Of a stretch of 64,000 nucleotides of DNA, positions 54,401 to 64,000 are shown piece after piece; the stretch's first letter is position 1, and each line of letters opens with the position of its first letter. The DNA is taken from NCBI GenBank assembly GCA_031771865.1, contig JASISA010000001.1, forward strand, positions 558,001 through 622,000. Reading direction: 5' to 3'. The position numbers and the translations under genes were made by a program. Under the pieces are notes generated by a model. It was not told the origin of the DNA. It saw only the letters and a program-made list of their open reading frames with translations, and did no database searches. This stretch comes from Nothophaeocryptopus gaeumannii. Its lineage: Eukaryota > Ascomycota > Dothideomycetes > Mycosphaerellales > Mycosphaerellaceae.

Positions 54401-55532
54401 TCCTTATTATACTATAGAAATACTCCTATTCTCCCTCCTTAAATCTAAGGTCTAACTACTTTTCTATACTTATATTCCTATACCTCTTTAACCTAAGCTC
54501 TTTATCTTTAAATATACGCTTAATATAATTAATATCTTTAGGTCTATAGCTCTAGAATATCCTTAGGCGTAGCTAGTTAAAGAATAAACGCCTCTCGTTA
54601 TAGGGATTAATAAACTACGAATCTACGTCTAGCTACGAGCTTCGAGGTAGACTCGAGCCTACTAGATCTAGCTCCTTTTACTAGCTATTATATATATTAT
54701 TATAATTGTAAATCGCTAGAATAATTAGATTTACTATAATTAAAGCCTACGCCTTCGTACTATAAGGATTACTAGTTATTTACGAACGTACGAGCTTTAT
54801 CTTATATCGCTATATCTTCGTAGTATTAGTCGTACCTAGATTAAAGAGAGATACTCTAGCGCGTCCTTCGCGAATTATAGAAGCCTAGTTAACTATAACC
54901 TCTCTATATATTAGAGTATAGTTCTTAGGTATATCTATACTATTAACGAAGTACTACTATCTATAGAACTAATAGTTAGGCTTCTTATACCCCTAAACGC
55001 GCTTAATCTAATTACTATAGTCGCTATTATCCTCCTCTCGAAGGCCCTCGTCTTACTACGACTACGTCTACCCTTTATCCCTATCTCGCTCTTACTAACG
55101 AAGACGACGATAGTCTTCTAATTATCTTTACGTCGTATTACTACGAGTACTTAAAGGAAGTATAGAAGATCGTATACCTCCGTAGCGAGGTAGAGTAGGC
55201 GTAATAGGTAGTAGGCGCTTATCTTCGTAATACTAAGTAAGTATAATCTTAAGCCCCTTCTTATTACTATTATACTAATTATCTAGCTACGAGAGTATAT
55301 TCTAGTATTACTACGAGGTAGCCTCCCTATCCTCGAGATTAGACGATAACTAATTATTCCTCTATAGCTAATCGTACGAAATAATAAGCGTTGTATATTT
55401 AGTTCTATATACCTCCTCGCCCCTATTCGCTTCGTACTAGTCGTTAAACTACTCTATAAACTTAGTTAAGTAGTAGTTACCTTTAAGACGACTAGCTCGA
55501 GAGTTAGCTTTCGAAATAGAGCTACTTACTAC
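54401..55532. other. RIP-saturated repeat DNA, element not identified
   Basis: 1.1 kb between the RIP-mutated hAT and LINE copy B. On the minus strand a long semi-open region (about 54480-55000) has isoleucine/arginine-rich sequence that probably derives from a transposon protein, but I do not recognise it. Confidence 0.45.
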
Positions 55533-56296
55533 TAATAATAATAATAATAAATGTATTCGAGCTAGCTACAGGCCGTGCCCCTTCTAGCATATCTACATGT
55601 TGTAAAAGAAAACCCTGTAGAAAGTACCTACAGCGTAAAACTTCCTCCCTTCTCTGTTATGCCTTACACCCTACTGCATCTTAGGTACTATAGAACCAAT
55701 ATGTTTGCCCGTAGGCAGCTGGCTGACACGCCAGAGTCAACATCATCCTCCTTACTTGGGTTCGAGATCTCCGGCCTGCTCTGGGAGATGTTTGAGGGTC
55801 CACTCGAATTATCCTATAGGGAGATGCCTTATTGCCCACGCTGCGGTTTGTCTAGGAAACTCAGTAAGCCATCTTCTCGCGTCCTGGCATCTAGTGGCTA
55901 AGATGAGTTCCTTCTACTCTCTCGCATGTTTGTACAGTAGGCAAGGTAGTGTCGAGCTGTCCTCTATCTCCACATTCGCAGTAGGGGCTAGTGTCGGGCA
56001 CCCCAACCTTGTGGAGGAAGTGAGGAAGGCCAATTGTCTCTGACCGTATCTGGAACACTATCGCGGCCTGGGCTTTGCTAAGCCCTCGATAAAGCTCCCG
56101 GGTATTGGTGTTCCATGGAGTCCTGAACGCGAGTGGGAGGATTCCTTCGCGCCTAGCATTGTCCCACTTCTGTGACTCGTCCCGCTCATACTGGCCCTGG
56201 AGGATAGTCCATGTTGCTTTCGAGTCTTCTTTGGATCTGCTCTGTCTATGTGAGAGAGCTGGGACTGTAGGATAGTAGCCTGCTCGTCTGTCTGCT

Positions 56297-57805
56297 CTAG
56301 TGGCGAGCTGTATGGTTTTTTCTCAGGCGTCTGCTATATGCCCCAAGTTGTCCGCACTTTAGTAGGATCCGCCCCTTCAGCTCTTGCATGGCCTGGTGTA
56401 TATCCGGCCTCTGCCTCTGCGCAGCCATTGCAGCTATAGCAGTTCTCTTCCCATACTCGGTAATGTCTTCGATCTGGAGTTCTTTGTGTAACAGTCGCGT
56501 TGGTGTAGCTCGGTAGGCCCCAAGGATTATCCGTAGGAATCTATTCTGCATTACCCGTAGCTTTTGTTGGAGCATTTTTGAGATTCCAGTCTCCTTTCCT
56601 GCCATCCATACCTCGCTCCCGTGCATTACTGCTGGCCTGATCATTGAGATATATAGCTTACGGGCTGTCTCTACCGTGGCGCCCCACGTAGCAGCAGTAA
56701 TCCGTCGTAGTGCAGCTTCTAGCCGTTTTGCTTTTGTAAGGGTATTCTCTATCTGTGCGTGCCACTTGAGTCTCTTATCAACGATTACTCCTAGGACCCT
56801 CATTGTGTCCTCTGGGCCACTCTGGAGCGACGGGATGTTGGGTGTTCTCTGGGATTCGGATGTGCTCCTTGTGCCCCAACTTGTAAAGTGCATGACTTTG
56901 TATTTCTCAGGGGCGAACTTAGCTCCATGTCTTGAGGCCCATTGTAGACAGCTGTTGTGGTCCTTTTCTAGTGCCTCGCATGTACCTCTTGTCGAATTTG
57001 ACACTGCAATGAGGTATGTATCATCTGCAAACCCAACTGCTTCGGTGTATTCCATTCCTTCTAGGAGGGAGGCTGTAAAGAAGAGGAACAGGATAGGTGA
57101 GATGGTGCTTCCTTGTGGGATTCCGCATGCCACTCGTGCTGCCGGTGACTCGTATCCGGGGATAGCGATTGTTGTCTCTCTGTCCTTCAGGAATGACGCT
57201 ACAAAAGCTGTAATCCAGTATGGAATCCTCCTGCACCGTAGGTTGTGGATTAACCGTTCGTGATTGACTTTGTCAAACGCTCCTGTCATGTCAAGTGATA
57301 ACACCGAGGCCACCTTGCCTTTCTTCCACGCAGTCTGAACGCTTTGAAGGATGTACCGTAGTGCGTCTCCGGTCGATCTACCCGCTTGCGCCATTTGGTT
57401 TTGAGGAAGCAACTTATGTTCCCGTACAGCCTGTCCTATTTTCCGTGCAACTATTGCTTCTAGTATCTTGCCAATGCACGATAGAAGGGCAATAGGCCTC
57501 CATCCCTTTGGAGTAGATGAGTCTTTACCCGCCTTCTGTAGCATAATCGTCCTAGCTTTCCGAAACTGGGCTGGGTGGTAGCCAATTGAAACACACTGTT
57601 GGAAGATGCGTTGGAGGATAGGGAGTAGCTGAGCTAGGCACTTCTTAATGCATCTGTTTGGTATCTCGTCGAGGCCGGGAGCCTTGTCGTTCGGCAGTCT
57701 TTGGACTACTTTTCGTACCTCCTCTTCTGTAATTTCGCATGCTATATTGACAGGTTCTGGGTATGTGGTGCTCTCGATATCTGATGTGTCTGCGGGCTCT
57801 GGCAT
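56297..57805 (-). CDS. LINE copy B ORF2, reverse-transcriptase part
   Basis: A 502-residue open frame beginning MPEPADTSDIESTTYPEPVN. Reverse transcriptase blocks: LPNDKAPGLDEIPNRCIKKC, GWRPIALLSCIGKILE, SLDMTGAFDKVNHERL, GIPQGSTISPILFLFF and the catalytic AVGFADDTYLIAV (FADD). The thumb region is ..MRVLGVIVDKRLKWHAQI. It is really the continuation of the endonuclease frame upstream and is separated from it by frame breaks near 57850-57895. Weaker coding continues past the stop toward 55560. It copies the element RNA at the target site. Confidence 0.88.
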   Translation of the reverse strand: MPEPADTSDIESTTYPEPVNIACEITEEEVRKVVQRLPNDKAPGLDEIPNRCIKKCLAQLLPILQRIFQQCVSIGYHPAQFRKARTIMLQKAGKDSSTPKGWRPIALLSCIGKILEAIVARKIGQAVREHKLLPQNQMAQAGRSTGDALRYILQSVQTAWKKGKVASVLSLDMTGAFDKVNHERLIHNLRCRRIPYWITAFVASFLKDRETTIAIPGYESPAARVACGIPQGSTISPILFLFFTASLLEGMEYTEAVGFADDTYLIAVSNSTRGTCEALEKDHNSCLQWASRHGAKFAPEKYKVMHFTSWGTRSTSESQRTPNIPSLQSGPEDTMRVLGVIVDKRLKWHAQIENTLTKAKRLEAALRRITAATWGATVETARKLYISMIRPAVMHGSEVWMAGKETGISKMLQQKLRVMQNRFLRIILGAYRATPTRLLHKELQIEDITEYGKRTAIAAMAAQRQRPDIHQAMQELKGRILLKCGQLGAYSRRLRKNHTARH

Positions 57806-57871
57806 TGGGAAAAGGGCTGTCCGTAGGATCTCTGTTTTCGCACTGTCCGTCGAACTGATCGTTATTGTGTG

Positions 57872-58999
57872 TTAGTGTAGGCATCTGGGGAGGTCGAATA
57901 GGCTATCGCTGTTCTTTGCCCACTTAGCCAGCTTCCACATTCCCTGTGGCTCGCTAGCGGTTTTGTGAACCGCGGTCCTCCACTGTTTCCTTTTCTCTGT
58001 CTGGATAGTTCTCTTTTCTCCTGGTTTCGTGCCCTCCACTCCTTCCAGTGCTCCTCGCTCCCTGTCCATTGTGCATGCCGTCTTGCCTGCCGAGCCTCCT
58101 GAATCGCATGTAGTACCACCGGCACACTCCTTGATCTGGCGGCCGATATGTTTTACGCCGGACAACAAGGTCCCTTGTCTTTGTAGAGCATTGCTGAGAT
58201 CACTCACGGTGCTATCTATATCCTCCTTTGTTGTCATCCCTTCGGCTGTAGGTAGGAGCTTTTGGAGCGTCTCTCTGAACTCCTCCCAGTTAGTGTCCTT
58301 CCACATCCATCTTGTTCTCGTCTCCTCCTGTATCCCTATGTTAATAGTTGTCTCTATGCTGATATGATCAGAGTCAATGTCTTCCTTGCCTGGCTGACAT
58401 GCTGTTATCCTCTTTGATATCTCCTCTGTTGCAAGAGTAAGGTCTATCGTCGTCCCAGTTTGGGACTGTGGTGTCTTTCTCCAGGTAGCAAGGCCTAGGG
58501 GTGTCGCTAGGTATAGCGTGTCTCGACACGCCTCTCGTAGCTCTCTTGCTCTAAGATCCTCCTGTGGTACTAACGGTCCTCCCCACCAACGGTGGTGAAG
58601 ATTGAAGTCTCCAACTAGAACGTGTTCTCCCGGTTCCTCAATACCTTCTAAAAGCTCCTCCACTGTAAGCCTCGCATCCCAGTTATAGATGTTATGGAGG
58701 TGTACAGTTCCTATTGTCGTTTGTAGTGAGATTAGGATCTTCTGATTACTCATAATCCGGTGCGACCATTCGGATAGGCTGTACTTCTTATGGACGTAGA
58801 ATACGACTCTCCTGTCTTTGTCTTCCCCTGCAACAGTATAGTACTTCGGATGTGTGACTGTTCTTCCATTGCTTGGGTTAGTGTATGGCTCCTGGATAGC
58901 GAGAATGTCTTTCTGGCTGTCATCGAGTAGCTGCCGGTGGGTAGCCTGTGATTTCCGTACGTTTGCCTGCAGTATACTTAGTGTCGGTTGTGTGTTCAT
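57872..58999 (-). CDS. LINE copy B ORF2, APE-type endonuclease part
   Basis: 375 residues from MNTQPTLSILQANVRKSQAT. The apurinic-endonuclease fold is clear to about residue 225: LQANVRKS, AIQEPYTNP (catalytic Glu), VGDFNLHHRWWGG (Asp/Asn), TTIDLTLAT and DSDHISIE (SDH). The true frame is then lost. Compared with copy A, copy B lacks one base in an A run near 58182, one C near 58130, one A near 58018, one C near 57894 and AC near 57855. The last 110 residues here are therefore partly out of frame, and the link to the RT part is broken. The endonuclease nicks target DNA to prime reverse transcription. Confidence 0.82.
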   Translation of the reverse strand: MNTQPTLSILQANVRKSQATHRQLLDDSQKDILAIQEPYTNPSNGRTVTHPKYYTVAGEDKDRRVVFYVHKKYSLSEWSHRIMSNQKILISLQTTIGTVHLHNIYNWDARLTVEELLEGIEEPGEHVLVGDFNLHHRWWGGPLVPQEDLRARELREACRDTLYLATPLGLATWRKTPQSQTGTTIDLTLATEEISKRITACQPGKEDIDSDHISIETTINIGIQEETRTRWMWKDTNWEEFRETLQKLLPTAEGMTTKEDIDSTVSDLSNALQRQGTLLSGVKHIGRQIKECAGGTTCDSGGSAGKTACTMDRERGALEGVEGTKPGEKRTIQTEKRKQWRTAVHKTASEPQGMWKLAKWAKNSDSLFDLPRCLH

Positions 59000-59155
59000 T
59001 GGGTACTAGCTGGTGGTTGATCCGCTGTATTGCTCGTCGGATTGACCCTTGTCCTTGCTCCGGTACAATGGTCTTAGCCCTGTTCACCGCCCCAACTGGC
59101 CTCCCAAACCTCTGTAGTGTTCGCTTCTCTACTGCTGTTCCTATTGGCCTCCTGC

Positions 59156-59707
59156 CTAGGACATATTCGCGGCTTGTCCGGGTAGCTGTTTGGTCCCTCC
59201 CTCCCCATTCGCTCCTTGCTGTAGAGGAGGGGAAGGCAGAGGAGAAGTAGAGCTAGGAGTACTGTAGGTTAGCTTAGCCATGTAGCTCGCCCCTATCTTC
59301 TTCATGCTCTGAATCTTGTCCTTGATTGCTTGTCTCTTTGAGCACATATAGTGCCAAGCTGGGTGGTTCTGACTGCAATTTCCGCATTTACTGTGCTTTG
59401 ATCGGTCTGCCTCTGCAAGCTTCTCGTGCGCACATTCTCTTATGTTATGGCTTCCTCCACACCTTGCACACACCGTACCGTTTGTGCACCTTGTGCCGAT
59501 ATGGCCATATCTTTGGCAGTTGAAGCACTGTGTTATTGTCCATTGGTGGTCCCATTCTTCAGTGTCGTGGAGCACTCCGGAGATGATAATGCCCTTCTCT
59601 ACCGCAGCTCTGGCAGCTTCCACCGTCTTCAGTTCGACTACTAGAGTGCTCTGTTTCTTTGTTCCCGTTGCTATAGCTTTCTGGCCCTTCCACCAGGCAT
59701 TCTGTAC
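59156..59707 (-). pseudogene. LINE copy B ORF1, C-terminal zinc-knuckle part
   Basis: This is the C-terminal piece of ORF1 cut by the hAT insertion at 59707/59708. It holds three CCHC knuckles, CFNCQRYGHIGTRC, CARCGGSHNIREC and CGNCSQNHPAWHYMC, then a Pro/Ser-rich tail (SSTSPLPSPPLQQGANGEGG). ORF1 proteins of Tad1-type elements bind the element RNA. In the present arrangement the first residues of the open frame come from the hAT end. Confidence 0.8.
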
Positions 59708-61922
59708 CAGGGGTCTTGTTGGTCCGGTAGGTATGGTAATAAGGCCTCCTACCATACTGACCAAGTTTAGCATGTGATCATACCATCTATACCGTTGGTT
59801 ACCGACTTATTGTAGGTGAATATAGCCATCTATTCGACCTCGTCGTCGCCCTGGTTGTTGTTCACGACATCAGCAATATCCTCATTTATCAGCAGGTCCT
59901 CAGCCGTCTTGAAGTCCTCAACTATCTTATCTTCCTCGTCAAACGCAGCCAGCAGTATGCCCTCTTTATCCTTGTGTTTAGGCTGCGGGGGTCCCCACCA
60001 GTCTCGTAGACACATACACGCTTCAATGATGTTGCTGAGTAGTCTGGATCGCTTATAATCGATAAGGTCTCGGCCGGCGCTAAAGCTTCGTTCACAGTCA
60101 TCGCTCATATTGGGGATTGCGAGTGTATCGAGTGCAAACTTGCTAATGCCGGCTGCGACTGAACACGGTCAAGCCAGTATTGTAGAGCGTCGAAAGGAGC
60201 ATCGTCTGGTGAGCTCTCGATATGCGGAACAATGTCTGTCGAAAGGTAGTACCCAAGGCATCGACTTCAGCTGTTACGGCAGTATTAGTAGTGAGCTTTC
60301 TACGCTTCCAAGCCCATAGTTGTCCGTGCAGTGAATCTGATTCAAAGCTCGTGTTTACAGCGCCAGGTGACCATGCTGGCTTGTAGCTGACGCGCCATAT
60401 CTCGGTGACCATGTCCTTCACTTGTTCGACATACTCCGGCTGCTCTTTCTCGAACCATAATGCCTGGAACCATGAAAGCTTGAGGGTCGGATTGAGGACG
60501 ATGGCGGCGTAAACCATGGGCATGTCGTCGCAGAGTTTAAAGTACTTCTCAGCCTTCAGCCAGCTGTGTTCGCAGCATTCGGATAGGTACTTGTAGGTCG
60601 TGTCTCTGACGCCAGTGCTGGCGAGTTCATCCTTCTGATTACAGAGGACTTCTAGCAGCCATGTCAGTGTCTGGTACCATTCGAAATAGAAAGACTGGTT
60701 GCCCTCTGTTCTTATAGTAGCTGTCTCAAATATCTTCAGGATATCTTCGACCTTACAAAGTTGCTTCCACTCGGTTGGTTCGAGCGAATCTCTGAGCAGC
60801 TTTGCGGCCTCGTTCTTGTCGAGATGCTTCCTGTAGTCACGGCAGAACTTGGTGATGCGCTTCTCGACGTCCTTGGCTCGTTGAATCATGTAAAAGAAGG
60901 AGTTCCAGCGCGTGGCGTTGTTGAGAACAAGCTGAAGTTGTAGAATTAGCATGTGAAGCTCGGAGGTGCCTTGCGGTATAGAAATCGTCATCGAAAAGAG
61001 CGACACTTGATTTGGCTTAGTCGCCGCCAGCGCCGTGTTTAACGCGTGCGGGTTAGCCAACCAAACACTCTGGACACAGTGGACCGGAGTCCGCTGAGCG
61101 CGGGGTGCACGATCCTCAACTTTCGAGCTTCTGAACTTACTTACCTTAAGCACATTGTATTTCGACCATTTTCCACCCATCTTGATTGCAGCAAACGCCT
61201 CCAACCTCTGTGGCGACGACCGAATATAGCGGATGATATTATGGAGCTTTCGATCGTTTGCTGACTGCCGCTGGACTTCACGACTTTCTCGCCCTTGCTA
61301 TTAATGCTGTGGTGTTGAGACAGGTGATGTAGAGCGCCTCGAGTTCCATTCAAGACGTTCAACTGCTGATGCCGGCCTTCTTTTTCGCAGAGATAGCAGT
61401 AGTATACCCGCACGTTATCCGAACGCAGCAGCGCTTCGCCAAACTGCCAGGCTGGACTCCATGTCTTTCGATCCTCACCAACACCTTGTTGATGCTTCTT
61501 GAGGCGCGCATACTCGGTCTTTCTAAGCTCGAAGGTATCCGGATGAGAAGAGGCGCAGTAATTGGGGTTCTGTTCGCATAAGACGATAGTAGCTTCAGAG
61601 CTACCAACACCTAGCCACGACAACACGCTGGGCATGGCGAGATACGACAGTATGAGATATTGGTAAAGAGATGGGAAGATTGGATACATTCACGGCGAAA
61701 ACGCGTCGATTTTTCCCATACGCGTACCGCCCTTGGCGCCGGCGAGTATGCCGACTGGCTGCGCAATGGATACCGAGATAGGAAGTTGGTAACCATGGTT
61801 ACCGGTAGCATTTACTCACCAGCTACCATATTGACCGGTAAGCATGTGATTGCCCTACTGACTATACTATTGGTTACCAATAACCAGGTTCTACCATCTA
61901 TACCGGACCAACAAGACCCCTG
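59708..61922 (-). mobile_element. hAT transposon, internally deleted, inserted in LINE copy B
   Basis: 2,215 bp with perfect 22-bp terminal inverted repeats beginning CAGGGGTCTTGTTGGTCC at 59708 and its reverse complement ending at 61922. An exact 8-bp target duplication TTCTGTAC flanks it (59700-59707 and 61923-61930). Copy C at about 45970 shows the empty site (CATTCTGTACTTGG). Subterminal sequence holds repeated TACCATAnTGACC, AGCATGTGAT and GGTTACC/TACCGG motifs at both ends. The element is free of RIP. Its transposase lacks the central catalytic region, so it is non-autonomous. Confidence 0.93.
59830..61689 (-). pseudogene. hAT transposase, catalytic core deleted
   Basis: Minus strand. 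The N-terminal part (61689-61270) holds a BED-type finger: DNVRVYYCYLCEKEG with CxxC and HHLSQHH. It then runs, at about 61265, directly into LHNIIRYIRSSPQRLEAFAA, which in intact relatives of this fungal hAT group lies far downstream; about 300 residues, including the first catalytic Asp blocks, are missing. A GTAAGT intron (about 61142 to 60942) follows, then NNATRWNSFFYMIQRAKDVE and the rest to 60143. The dimerisation region is MSDDCERSFSAGRDLIDYKR..RSRLLSNIIEACMCLRDWW at 60108-59990, ending at 59830. It may still bind DNA or dimerise but cannot catalyse transposition. Confidence 0.8.
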
Positions 61923-62759
61923 TTCTGTACTTGGATTCCGGGTATTAGCCGCTTGTTGTCTTCCTCAATTGACTGGATCCGCTGTGTAGTAGGGTCGTTT
62001 CCTGCAACTGTAACAAAGTGGACTTGGACTGGGAAGGTTTTCTGTGCTATTCTTGCCTCCTTCAAGACCTTGCCTAGGCCTTGGGTGTCTGCCGCCATTC
62101 GGTTCCTTGCTGCAGGGTCCGTAGTCGTGAGAACTAGTCCATCGGGGACCTTCTTGACTGCGACTACATGTGCCCAGTTCCCTCCTTCTGCAGTAAAACG
62201 CGAAACAATCCGGGTAGCTTCAGCATCCTAAGCTCAGCCCTAGTCGCTTCATTGTCTACGTGAATCTTGAGGAGCACGCAGCTCTTTGTGCTTTGATGCT
62301 AGACAGCTGGGCTGGCTGTTGGCTGCGACTGTAGCCCAGGTTGTCTTTGGTCCTGGACTCTGCTCTATCTTCTTCTGAATCTGTGTAATACTCCGTTGGA
62401 TAGATTCCAGAGTGGCTTCCTGGTTGGTGCGCTTCGTGGTCCGCGCTGCAGTTGAGTGAATCATATCCAGAATCATCTGGATTGCCCTCTCTGGTTGGAG
62501 GAGGAGTGTTGACTCTGATGCATCAGTTCAGCTGCCTCATTCTGAATATCTTTCAGGGCCTCCCAAGGTGAGAGGGGACCCTGCTGGTTCTTGTTTACTG
62601 CTGCGTTCTTCTCTCTATACCCCTTCTCTTGGGAGGTTGGGTAGGAAGCTAGATTGATACTCCTGTATCTCTGCCTGTAGTAGTTTCTTCAGTAACCTCT
62701 TGAAATGGCTCTAGTCCGTTGTCTGTGCCTGAGGCAGCACAGCCTTGTGCACTGGCCAT
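61923..62759 (-). pseudogene. LINE copy B ORF1, N-terminal part with frame breaks
   Basis: The N-terminal half of ORF1, starting at MASAQGCAASGTDNGLEPFQ (62759) and ending at the hAT target site. Readable blocks include RSITQIQKKIEQSPGPKTTW and MAADTQGLGKVLKEARIAQK. Relative to copies A and C it lacks one base in GGG or CCC runs near 62226, 62273, 62318, 62504 and 62664, so the frame changes five times. Confidence 0.78.
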
Positions 62760-62921
62760 GCTTGGCAGAGAATTCTCTTCTTCTGATGCTGAGAATCAGT
62801 ATTTTCGAGCGCTGACTGCGCACCCGCCAACAGCGGCGTGTAGCCGTGCTTTGGATGCGTGTATTGCCTTGATAGGTTCCGTATGTTCTGAGGTTTTGGT
62901 AATGCCGCCTCCCCAAATTCG

Positions 62922-63430
62922 TTTTTTGAGGTGCAAAGTTCTCAACCTATATATAAGGTAGAATCTACTTACTACTATAGAAGATAAGGAACTAATAGGT
63001 ATAGTAGTATTTAGCCTACTCACGTTCTCGCGCTACCTCTTCGTCCTTATTCTCGGTATCTACCTCTTTACCGTCGTCCGTACTAGCTTCTTTATTAGGC
63101 TCTTCTTCGCTAGGCTCTCGTATACTATTTAGTATCTAATTGTTAAGCTAAGACTACTACGTAGCTTCCTTATCTTCTTTAGGCTCTTTAGCTTGCTTAC
63201 GCCGCTTCGCTACACGCTTAGTATTCACTTGCTAAGACGCTACTATAGCGGTTTCTTCGTTCTCTCGAGCCTTGCGCTTCGGTAGCATAGTTGAGGGCGG
63301 CGACGACAAAGAGGGAACGCGAATTAGGCTTGCTACTAACCCTGGACGACACCTCCGAGGCTAGTTTGAGGTTGTAGTGTGAATAAACACGCGTAGAACG
63401 ATATATTGCTAACTATTATTACAGTGTGGT
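62922..63430. other. RIP-affected edge of the transposon block
   Basis: AT-rich sequence with TpA excess to about 63290, then normal DNA. On the minus strand from about 63288 (MLPKRKARE..) an acidic, lysine-rich semi-open frame with stops typical of RIP suggests the 5' end of a decayed gene; its identity is unknown. No LTR or inverted repeat was found here. Confidence 0.4.
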
Positions 63431-63432
63431 AG

Positions 63433-64000
63433 AGGATTCGGAAAAAGCCGAGTGGGCACGCCTACTCGCAATCCATAGTAGTTGGGACAGTCGCCGAGGC
63501 CACAGCGCAAGATGTCGACTCAGCAGTCACGGCGGCCAAAGCCGCACAACCGTCATGGGCATCTCTGTCACCCCAGCAGAGAGGCAAGCCTTTAGCCAAG
63601 CTCGCTCAGTTGATCGAAGAAGCTACGCCAGAACTCGCAAGACTCGATGCCTTGTCCATTGGCCGACCGATCTCATCCTACTTCGACGGCCACTACGCAG
63701 TGACGCATTTCAGCTACTTCAGCGAAGCTGCATATCCAACCGGAACATCATCTCTCAACACTCCTGGCTTCATGAACGTCTCGCTTCGACAGGCCTACGG
63801 CGTCGGGGCAGCTATCATTCCGTGGAACTGCCCTTTGGTGTTCCTGAGCAAGAAATTGGCACCTGCGCTGGCAGCGGGTAACACGATGATTCTCAAGACG
63901 AGCGAGAAAGCGCCTCTCAGCTCGCATCGCGTCGCACAGATGTTGAACGAAGCTGGCTTCCCGCCCGGCGTTGTAAATGTTCTGCATGGTCACGGCAGGC
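63433..64000 (+). CDS. Aldehyde dehydrogenase family, partial
   Basis: The frame is open from 63433 to the window end. From 63475 it reads VVGTVAEATAQDVDSAVTAA, then the ALDH N-terminal and Rossmann parts: FDGHYAVTHFSYFSEAAYPT, GVGAAIIPWNCPLVFLSKKL (the PWNxP block), APALAAGNTMILKTSEKAPL (cofactor lysine) and GFPPGVVNVLHGHG. ALDHs oxidise aldehydes to acids with NAD(P)+. The catalytic cysteine would lie beyond the window. The usual first 40-50 residues and an ATG are not seen; a stop (TAG) lies at 63430-63432 with transposon DNA just before. Either a 5' exon is missing/displaced or the gene was truncated by the repeat block. Confidence 0.8.

Larger units (their letters stand above)
55533..62921 (-). 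mobile_element. Tad1-like LINE, copy B, not RIP-mutated, split by a hAT
   Basis: Minus-strand element, about 5.2 kb without the 2.2-kb hAT insert. 5' end at about 62921 (CCCCAAATTCG on plus), 3' (TAA/TTA)n tail at 55533-55552. It encodes ORF1 with three CCHC zinc knuckles and ORF2 with an APE-type endonuclease, a reverse transcriptase and a C-terminal cysteine/histidine motif (CECGDRGQ region), the layout of fungal Tad1-clade elements. It lacks the RIP signature of copies A and C, so it inserted later. It is not active as it stands: ORF1 is split by the hAT, and several 1-nt deletions break ORF1 and the endonuclease to RT junction. No target duplication was found. Confidence 0.85.

Noticed and set aside
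38650..55500. Possible centromere or AT-rich spacer
   Set aside because: Alignable transposon copies and the C-to-T in CpA pattern explain the AT richness.

Overview
The window is from a filamentous ascomycete, probably a dothideomycete of the Mycosphaerellales/Capnodiales kind. That placement is inferred from gene structure (short introns of about 45-70 nt with GT..AG ends), from protein families (fungal F-box/LRR proteins, GT90/CAP10, an SRPK-like kinase, DUF1772, P450) and from a large repeat block with the C-to-T signature of repeat-induced point mutation (RIP). It has two very different halves.

1-36 kb is gene-dense and ordinary in base composition. Conserved housekeeping genes are mixed with accessory ones. 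In order: two tandem F-box/LRR genes (the first degenerate), two small unknown minus-strand genes, mitochondrial ribosomal protein bL19m divergent from an unknown mitochondrial-type protein, an MFS multidrug-type transporter, WDR70 convergent with UFD1, an SRPK-like kinase, a small gene with an implausibly short intron, a GT90 glycosyltransferase divergent from FAL1 (eIF4A-III type helicase), two small unknown proteins, an Old Yellow Enzyme, a small membrane protein, a secreted cysteine-containing protein, a CFA-synthase-like methyltransferase, a DHCR24-like FAD oxidoreductase with a frame break, a metallo-beta-lactamase-fold protein, cysteinyl-tRNA synthetase, a DUF1772 membrane protein, a P450, and the broken end of a sugar-type MFS transporter.

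36.6-63.3 kb is a nested transposon block. Most of it is RIP-saturated: CpA/TpG are nearly gone, TpA is very frequent and CpG is kept. It holds a DDE-transposon remnant, the 3' part of one non-LTR element, two tail-to-tail copies (A and C) of a second non-LTR (Tad1-like) element, and a RIP-destroyed hAT element. Younger sequences escaped RIP: a 367-bp solo LTR with a perfect 5-bp target duplication, and a third copy (B) of the Tad1-like LINE at 55.5-62.9 kb. Copy B is split by a 2,215-bp hAT element with perfect 22-bp inverted repeats and an 8-bp target duplication; that hAT has lost the catalytic core of its transposase. The last 0.6 kb returns to genic DNA, with an aldehyde dehydrogenase whose N-terminus is not seen and which runs off the window.

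The history I infer is old insertions, then intense RIP, then newer insertions (LINE B, solo LTR, deleted hAT) that were not mutated, so RIP was probably weak or absent in the recent lineage. Genes at both edges of the block are broken. I found no clearly new multi-gene system. The most unusual signal is a 19-bp two-unit motif repeated nine times between 47.1 and 54.2 kb. Many reading-frame breaks (both F-box genes, secreted protein, DHCR24-like gene, LINE B) look like 1-nt changes, several in homopolymers, so assembly error must be excluded before calling any of them pseudogenes.
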